In this document: positions 57,401 to 64,000 of the stretch, piece by piece
Numbering within the stretch: the stretch's first letter is position 1
Layout: every line of letters begins with the position of its first letter
Assembly: GCA_000310025.1 (NCBI GenBank)
Contig: FN648327.1
Location: 1-64,000 of the forward strand
Direction: 5' to 3'
DNA from: Ectocarpus siliculosus
Lineage: Eukaryota; Sar; Phaeophyceae; Ectocarpales; Ectocarpaceae
Length of the DNA: 64,000 nucleotides
Made by a program: the position numbers and the translations under genes
The notes under the pieces: generated by a model
What the model was told of the DNA's origin: nothing
What the model saw: only the letters and a program-made list of their open reading frames with translations
Database searches by the model: none

Positions 57401-60400
57401 CACCAGAAATGAAAGCGCTTCGGCCCCTTCGGCGACCGTATTTTCGAGGCGGGATGCCTGCACCGTGTTTCGAGGGCTGGATAGTCGACGGGTTGATGGA
57501 TTGTCGCTGACCTTACCCGTGCGTCGTTACCTGCTGTACGATGTTGTGCACTGCTGTGTTCTGTTGCCGTATTCGTCGACAATTGGACAATAAAAAAGAG
57601 TTCGTGGTGACCGGCTTCGGGCTGTTCTTTGTTTTCTCCGAAAAGCAATCGCCCGACCGGAAGATGCGCAACTTCAGAAAATCCATCGGGAAACCAGCCG
57701 AATTCGCCAACAAACGCCTGTCCATTCTCAACACCAGCTCCCGGTCATCGAATCAGGTACGATTGGACGATGTCTGCTGCCGGATATCAGTAAAGTCGTC
57801 TCACAGAGTTACCGAATAGTGGCTATGGTGATCCGTAGTGTTTTTAACAGGCATTCCCCCCGAAAGGCAGTCAGGACCGGCGTTGATGTTGATTCCTCTG
57901 GTAAGAGCAGGCGCACTCGCTTGAACCACTATTCGGGTCGATACTGATATTGTTGACGTTGTTGTCGTCTCTGCCGTGCGCATACCTCGTTTCGCTTTCA
58001 TCTAGCGCGAACGTGACCCTCGGCAACGTGGATACGTGTGCCCTCTCCTCGCCTGAAGCCGCTAGATCAATACCAATCGCGGACATCCCCCAGCATCACA
58101 TCGCCTCGTTCTTGCTGTACGAATGTTTTTTGTATCTTTTAACAGGATGTCGAGATCGATGCGTCGGAGGAAGACTTGCCCGTGGAATGGGTCAAGAAAC
58201 AGCGGCCTAACGGGAGCATATACTACTTCAATGTCATGACTGGAGCCAAGCAGACCGCGTCGCCTAACCACCTGGATAACGCCGGTGGCTCTGCTCCGCC
58301 ACCATCCAACTCTGCATTGGGCCGCATTTTCCAGGTGAGAAAGTACATTGTTTCCGCGAGCTCCCTGTTTCACGTGTCATGTCGCACTAAATAACGATGG
58401 ACGCTTTCACACTTGGGCTCATGGTATATGTCTGCCCTGAACGTTGCTTGTTTTGTCTTGATTCCTTTGAAGGGCAACCGGTCAGCACGCCCAAACAGCG
58501 GGCCATTACCTGCAGGTTGGATAGAGGGCACCGACGGCGACGGGAAAAAATGTAAGTGTCAGCAATATCGGTTGTCGGCTTCTGAAGTAGTTGTCTTTCT
58601 CTTTCAACCACCGCAGTGAATCGCAGGCACCATAGCAGAGCGCTCGTAGCTATGTGACGGACTTTGTAGTGCTTGGCACGGAGTCGCCCCCCCCCGGCGT
58701 TTCCTTTGGCAACCTCACACGCTTATGACCCTTCTTGGGACGGGAGTTGGAATTACGGCGCACAATATGGGCTTGTTCTCCCATTCTGCCCAAAAACCCG
58801 GACGAAAGCCGATTTTTGGGGTACGCACTGTCGACTGTTACCGGTCGAAGAGGGAGGGAGACGGCCGCATCTATCTCGCAAATACCCCCAAGGCAAGATG
58901 CGTCGAAAAAAGGCTCGAAGTAAAGTAGAATCAACTAACAGAAACTGTGCGGAGTTGTTCCTGTGTGACTCGGCCTGGTCCGTCCACAATATTTGACCGA
59001 AATACCCCATCTGGTGTGGCCACACACTTTTATCGCCTTCAACCTTAGACCCCAAAAACATCGGCAGCGCGCGCAAGAAAGTCCTCCGGAGTAGCGTCGC
59101 TGGTTTGGTATCTCGTGCTACGAACACAATCGTTACTTTTCAGACTGGATCGATGTACAGCATGGTTCGCCAGACGTGAGAGCATTCGTCATCTTGACAA
59201 ATGACCTCCTCACGGGACGAACAGGTAGATACTTATCGTGATCGGGTTGCTGCTGTCGGTCGCTCCACACAGCACCCAATACGTGAGGCAATGTCCCCCT
59301 AGCTGCAGATGGGCGTGCAGCATCAATTTCGTGAATGGTTCTGTCACGCAGCAACTGCTTTTGAGATGCTGTCAGGTGGAGGTTGCCCAGGTCCGTCTCC
59401 GCACCAAATTTTCTCCCTACTTGACCCTCTTTGACCCTCTTCTCGACTCCCGTGGGAGCGACGTTTCTCTCACCGTTCTTAATGCTCCTCTCTTTTTCCC
59501 GCTGTGTCCCAGACTACTTGGACACGATCAACAAGACCACTCAGTGGGAGCGACCATTGCAACGGGAACATTCCTCCGGCGGTCCCGACAGACGGCCACA
59601 GGCTGTCGACGCACCGATGTCACAGTCACGCCGGTATTCGCACGCTTCCTCGGACAATTCTCACCACTCCGCTTCATCCCAGGCTCCCCACCACCGTCCC
59701 AGCTTGGCTGCTGCTAGTGCTGCATCTGGCGTTGAGGGCAATCCTCCTGCTGGCGGCGCGCCGGCGCCCTCGCGGGGTGCTATTCCCGCCGCGCCTTCAT
59801 ACCGCACGGCGGTGTACCTGTCCAACAGGTCGTCAACGGCAGCGGCATCCGAGGGTGGAGGCACAACGCACCCGCAGCAGCAGTGGCCGGCTCCTGCTGG
59901 AACCACGTCGACGGACTCGAGGGCTGGAGCTCGCAGTGCTGCCTCCCACGTTGACGCGCCTCTCCCTCAGAACTGGAGCAAGCGTACCGCGCCCGACAAC
60001 AGGACATGTGAGTGTTGCGCTTTTGCAACATATCCGCCCTTGCCCTGGAGATGTGATAAACGAAGCGCGTTTGCCGGCTCCACATATCCGGCACCTGAAA
60101 TATTAATATTTACCAAGAGCGTGGTTGGGGCGAAAGTTACAACCTTTAACGCACCTCGAGGTCTAATTGTGCTTCCCGTAGGCCACGTTAGAGGACTCTA
60201 CAGTGTAGGAGTGCCTGTGGCGGAATCACCTCTCCGAAGACTATTGTTTCAGAATGCTGAAACGTTACACGACCCGGCCGGGGGCGTCTCAGGTTTGTCC
60301 TCTATGCTCAGCAAAGCATGCGCCCTTGCTCCTACGCTGTTATTGCGCATCTCTTGTGTTTCTCCGGCTGCCCTGGATGGGGCGTATTGGTCCGGCGTCG

Positions 60401-61022
60401 ACGGTGTGGTCCGGCCAAACAACCAGACTACGTCAACAGCGTCACCAAAAAGACTCAGGTGAGCCAATTAGCATCTCACACACCGCAGTCCCGTCTCGTC
60501 GATCTTCCTCGCTGTCTTGTTGAACAGCTGGTCATCAGGTCTTGGCGCTGTGGTTGTGACGTTGTGATATGCGCCTCAGTGGTGAGCTTTGGCATACCAC
60601 CAGGATCACCAGCGCTTTCTGTGTAGGAGAATAGGACGCCGGCAACGTCAAGCATGTAGCTCCTCGGTCGCGCTCAACGTGTGTAGCATTAGAGCCGTGT
60701 CATGTCTTATGCCTCAGCATCTGCGAAGCGGAGGCTCCCAGTAGATATCCCGCCTGTGGACAAGTGCTTCTATCTATCACACCTTTCTCGGACACTGCCG
60801 CAGCCTGCACGATGACTTTCGTTTCTAACCTCAAACTATGAAGTTCTCGACTCGCCTTCGACCTAGCTTCTCACGCCATCTCCATCTGTACCATAACGGT
60901 TTCAAACCCGCGGCACCTCATCTATGAGAGTATCGTGCACACTTGACCGCCTTCGGCTTTTTGCCCCACGCCCGTTTGAACGAAATTCCTCTTCCTTCCA
61001 GTGGGAGGCTCCCCTTTACTAA
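48825..61022 (+). CDS. Two-pass membrane protein with three WW domains, copy 2
   Basis: Thirteen exons: 48825-48922, 51575-51722, 52744-52860, 54029-54193, 55135-55329, 56563-56754, 57247-57301, 57599-57756, 58146-58334, 58473-58551, 59513-60007, 60427-60458, 61002-61022. They join to 647 codons plus TAA. Residues 1-33 end D-R-F-A-S-P-P-G-L-W as in copy 1. First membrane segment about 47-66; loop 83-311 with F-P-D-V-A-L-C at 88-94; second membrane segment about 313-336 (W-S-I-I-G-A-I-G-G); basic stretch after it (P-D-R-K-M-R-N-F-R-K). WW1 about 387-419 lacks the second Trp; WW2 about 450-480 is complete (Y-Y-L-D-T-I-N-K-T-T-Q-W); WW3 about 615-645 is spread over exons 11, 12 and 13 and ends W-E-A-P-L-Y-stop. 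Exon 7 encodes the same 18 residues as copy 1. The start at 48825 is the first ATG of an exon whose 3' half matches copy 1. Confidence 0.9.
51438..51487. repeat. (CTG)n microsatellite
   Basis: A TTG/CTG trinucleotide array in intron 1 of copy 2, about 90 bases before the acceptor of exon 2. It creates a spurious poly-Leu frame that runs in phase into exon 2 and can be mistaken for a signal peptide. Confidence 0.95.
52178..52227 (+). repeat. tRNA-like fragment shared with 37721-37772
   Basis: GGTCAATGGTCTAACCGCTAAGGCATG lies in intron 2 of copy 2 and is followed by GAGTAC and a long C-run, as in intron 7 of copy 1. Because the host introns differ, this is a dispersed repeat and not part of the gene duplication. 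Confidence 0.5.
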
Positions 61023-64000
61023 TTCCCGCACCGGTCGACTTGGCGTGAGATCACCTAGGAGGCATGTGCCACGGTTCCGGCGACCTCTGCGTCCCCACAA
61101 AGCTGCCTCTCGCGGGGACATCAGATTCAACGCGTCCGCCGTCTATAAGCAGCGACAGGTGCCGTTTCGTACCGTTAGATTTCCGTCGTTTTTTTTCGGC
61201 GTCTTCGATGGGAGCGGGATGCAGGAAGCTTGCATCACTACCGCGTTTGTAGGGTACCACCCCCAGAAGTGACTGGAGGAATGCTGCCATACGTCTGCGC
61301 TCCATTGATGGCTGTACTATTTCGAACGAAGACGTGCCCGCTGCCGAGCCTCCTCGCCTGCAAAGGGACGAGGCAGAAACCCGGAATGACTACTGCTACA
61401 AAAATTTGCCATGGCCGGGAAACGGCAACGATTGACTGGCGTGTGACGATCTGAGGGTTGCGGATAAGAGAAGGTTGACGTCGTGTTTTCGGAGGAGGCG
61501 TGGCGGGTCTGAGATCCTATTTTGTGTGTTTTGCTGTTTTCTTTCTTGATATCCCCGTTTGATGCCCGGTCGGCGATGAACCTTGTTGAGAGACCCCGGT
61601 CTGAATGTCGGCGTGTGGAGATAGACATGCTATATCTCCATGGATAGGGTAGGGTGTGTAGCGCGTCTTTACTGTGATCCATGTGCATCGCCCTTTTCAC
61701 ACCTCTAGAGCATGGGCGATGGTTTAGTTGACAGGCGAGTAAACTATTAATACTCCCTTTTATGGATGCGTGCCGCCCTTTTTCACACCTGTAGGGCATA
61801 GACTGCCTTTTAGTCGGTAGGCGAACAAGTACTCCCCGGTTTGGTGCGGGTGAACGGATAGGTTGTCCACGTATTTGGTTCTTGTAGCGATATTCCTTTT
61901 GAGTTTTTAATTCTGTTTGCGAACGGGAATCCGAGCTGAAGCAATGTTTTCTGGTGGATTCATTTCAAGCTGGGTTCGTTGGGGATTGTCTAGATGTCCT
62001 CGTTCTTGCCGACACGTGAGGCGTTTGCTTTCCCTCTCTTTTCTCGGTCGGTTTACATGTTGTTAATACACTAGTAGTTGTTCTGGGTGAACTAGTGTGA
62101 GTTCCCAACACCGTCTACTTTTGTTGTTAAGGGGGCGGAAGAGCATGTACGGCAACAGGATATTTTGTTAAGGAAAGTGTTCGACGCTTTCATCACTGCT
62201 GCGGCTGCAATAGCAGCCCATGTGTCACGCATGCCCCCATTGGTACTGTTGCGTTCCAGTGTACTGACAGCTCCCGCTCGGGCGTACCCTACAAAGTCAT
62301 TGTCACAAGTTTTCTTCGTCCGTGGATAGTCTAGGCTGATGGGTGGATGGTGATAGGCCTCTCCTGGTGTTGCTTGATGACATCTTCACGGGTGGAACGT
62401 CCTGAGCGGCGAAGGGAGGGAGGGAGGTTACATATCTCAGTACATCTGTATCTTTGTACTAACTTCGGACAAGGTCGGCACCCGACGATATTCGACGAAT
62501 GCGTATTGGTTGAGGTGGTGGGGGGAGTTTTCGAGCCAAAATATGTCAGCGTTGCGCGTTTGCGTTTACACCGCGTGTGAAAAAACCCGCACACCGCGAG
62601 GGAGATCTTTTAGGCACGTACAAGCCTGTTGTTTTGAGAAAGACACCGCACCGTGTACCAGAGTATTTACCGGCGGATTTACGACAGCAGTGTCAGTTAC
62701 GGGTTCATCAGATTGACAAGGTTCTCTGCGATCGCAAGGTGTCAAACGGTATGTACATGAGAGGTTCATTGTTTGCTCTCATGCGCACGTTGCCTACACG
62801 GAGGTGTCTATTCCCGTTTAAAAAAAGAAGGCCGCCGCCCACGGTGTGTGCGTATGATATCCCGTTTGTTCTGGACTTTATTAGCAGTACCAGCAGGGGT
62901 CACACGGGAGGAAGGGATGGCCCCACACGAAAGTATTTTTGTACCGTCATTAGTTTCTCCAACTTGTATTGGGGTGGCTGCCATACGTTTCATCGCGAGA
63001 AGGAACTCGGTGGTTCCTTTTGCTCGCTGCCCATGATGTAAACGTTGGTGTATTTCATACCATCTACATGTAGTCTAACCTCCTCATCCACTTTTGTCTG
63101 TGAAAGCTGTGAGAAATATTCCACTTCGTGCAACTGCGCTGAGATTCAAACTTCCGTGTCCAACGGTTGGCAGGTCGCGAGGTCACCAAATGAACCACTG
63201 GGAAACCCCTGGGGCGATCAGCGAAGTATAGACGCATACTGTAGCGCTGCAGGCCTATCGATATTTCGAAAATGTCAGGCGCGGGGGTTGGGCTGGCGTA
63301 ACAACTACGAACCATCCACTCGGCTCATGAAGCCTCAAATCTTCTTAGACAAAGCCCCTGGAATTCCGATGCCAGATATTATTCTTCCTCGTGAAAGTGT
63401 TAGTCCCCACGTTCTTCGCTCTCCCCGTCACATCGACGACGCGTGGCGCGCGTTACTTGGCGAGGCAAAGGTGGGATTCACGGGTGCGTGGCCGACCTTC
63501 CTGGAACAGGTTGCTTCCGCAAGAACGTGCCTCCAACAAGATTCACGCTCCTCATTGGCATGAGAAACTCAGTGGTGCTGGTGGTATCGCTTCGGCCTTG
63601 GTGCCGTCCGTCTCAGCACGCAAAACGTAGTTCATTAGGCGGCAATGCTGTTTACGACACCGGTGTTGTTTTTACGACACGGCACAAAATGCTTCGAAAC
63701 CACATTGCCTGTCGCGCAAGCCACCTTTCGACCTAAAGCGACCGGTTGTTGCTAAGATATGACCCAACACGATGTCCCGGCACCACCTCGGCTGTGCCGA
63801 TTTCATGCTTCTTTACGATACGGCGCGAATCTCTTCAAAACGCACCCCCAATGGGCACGAAACCAACTGCGCCGTGTTTTCCCACGGCCGACGAAGGTGG
63901 GAATACAGATGTGGGAAGGCACACGTTCAAAAGAAGCCGACAGGGACGGCATTTATGTCGGAGGAGGGCGCACGAGCCGCTAGGGGTTGGCTTAACACTT
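61023..64000. other. 3' flank of copy 2; no further gene supported
   Basis: Begins with the presumed 3' untranslated region of copy 2. A frame open for 172 codons at 63045-63563 has no splice support, motif or exon-like codon use. Nothing else was identified up to the window end. Confidence 0.4.
61680..61845. repeat. Imperfect tandem duplication, about 85-100 bp
   Basis: CGCCCTTTTCACACCTCTAG-GCAT and the following TTTAGT-G-AGGCGA and ACTCCC recur about 100 bases later (CGCCCTTTTTCACACCTGTAG-GCAT, TTTAGTCGGTAGGCGA, ACTCCCC), probably in the 3' untranslated region of copy 2. Confidence 0.65.

Noticed and set aside
63045-63563. Plus-strand 172-codon frame
   Set aside because: No splice sites, no exon-like codon use and no motif; consistent with chance.
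1-64000. CRISPR array, bacterial operons or prophage
   Set aside because: No regularly spaced short direct repeats with unique spacers and no bacterial gene order; the window is eukaryotic.

Overview
The window is nuclear eukaryotic DNA. It has long multi-exon genes with GT-AG introns of several hundred bases to over 4 kb, dense microsatellites, an APE-type LINE, poly(A)-tailed retroposons and TTAGGG-type telomeric repeats inside the chromosome. Coding exons are rich in G/C at third positions. This fits a stramenopile, most likely a brown alga of the Ectocarpus type, but the assignment rests on genome style and not on a recognised marker gene. Most open reading frames over 60 codons here are chance; I accepted a coding exon only when splice sites, reading phase, codon composition or a second copy supported it.

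Left part (1-10050), repeat territory: a tandem duplication (1-465), a frameshifted LINE (about 1640-5898), a short telomeric repeat (5901-5920), a tRNA-derived SINE with a poly(A) tail (5921-6238), a fragment of a poly(A) retroposon (7000-7118), a 1.87-kb foldback element (7301-9167), and a 5'-truncated copy of the LINE 3' end with an 11-bp target-site duplication (9685-10050). Middle part (10051-33238): a plus-strand gene for a GDS/DxxH (PC-esterase-like) enzyme (11322-15360, 5' end unresolved), an intronless minus-strand DinB-fold gene (18689-19435), a longer copy of the poly(A) retroposon (19691-20174), remnants of a broken gene (20980-21969), and an unrecognised membrane-protein gene (23889 to about 28757) in which a telomeric repeat array sits directly at a 3' splice site.

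Right part (33239-61022) is the main discovery: two paralogous 13-exon genes head to head, one on the minus strand (33239-46287, 617 residues) and one on the plus strand (48825-61022, 647 residues), 2.5 kb apart. All 12 intron positions and phases agree, and every exon-length difference is a multiple of three. Each protein has a short acidic N-terminus, a first transmembrane segment, a cysteine-containing loop of about 230 residues, a second transmembrane segment with an I-G-x-I-G-G motif, and a tail with three WW domains, the last ending almost at the C-terminus. The FPDVxLC-type motif after the first membrane segment and the IGG motif of the second resemble DEG/ENaC/ASIC channels. If that holds, these are channel-like proteins carrying their own WW modules. 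That reading is inference; the gene structures are read directly from the sequence. A 707-base assembly gap lies in intron 5 of the minus-strand copy. From 61023 to the end I find no supported gene.
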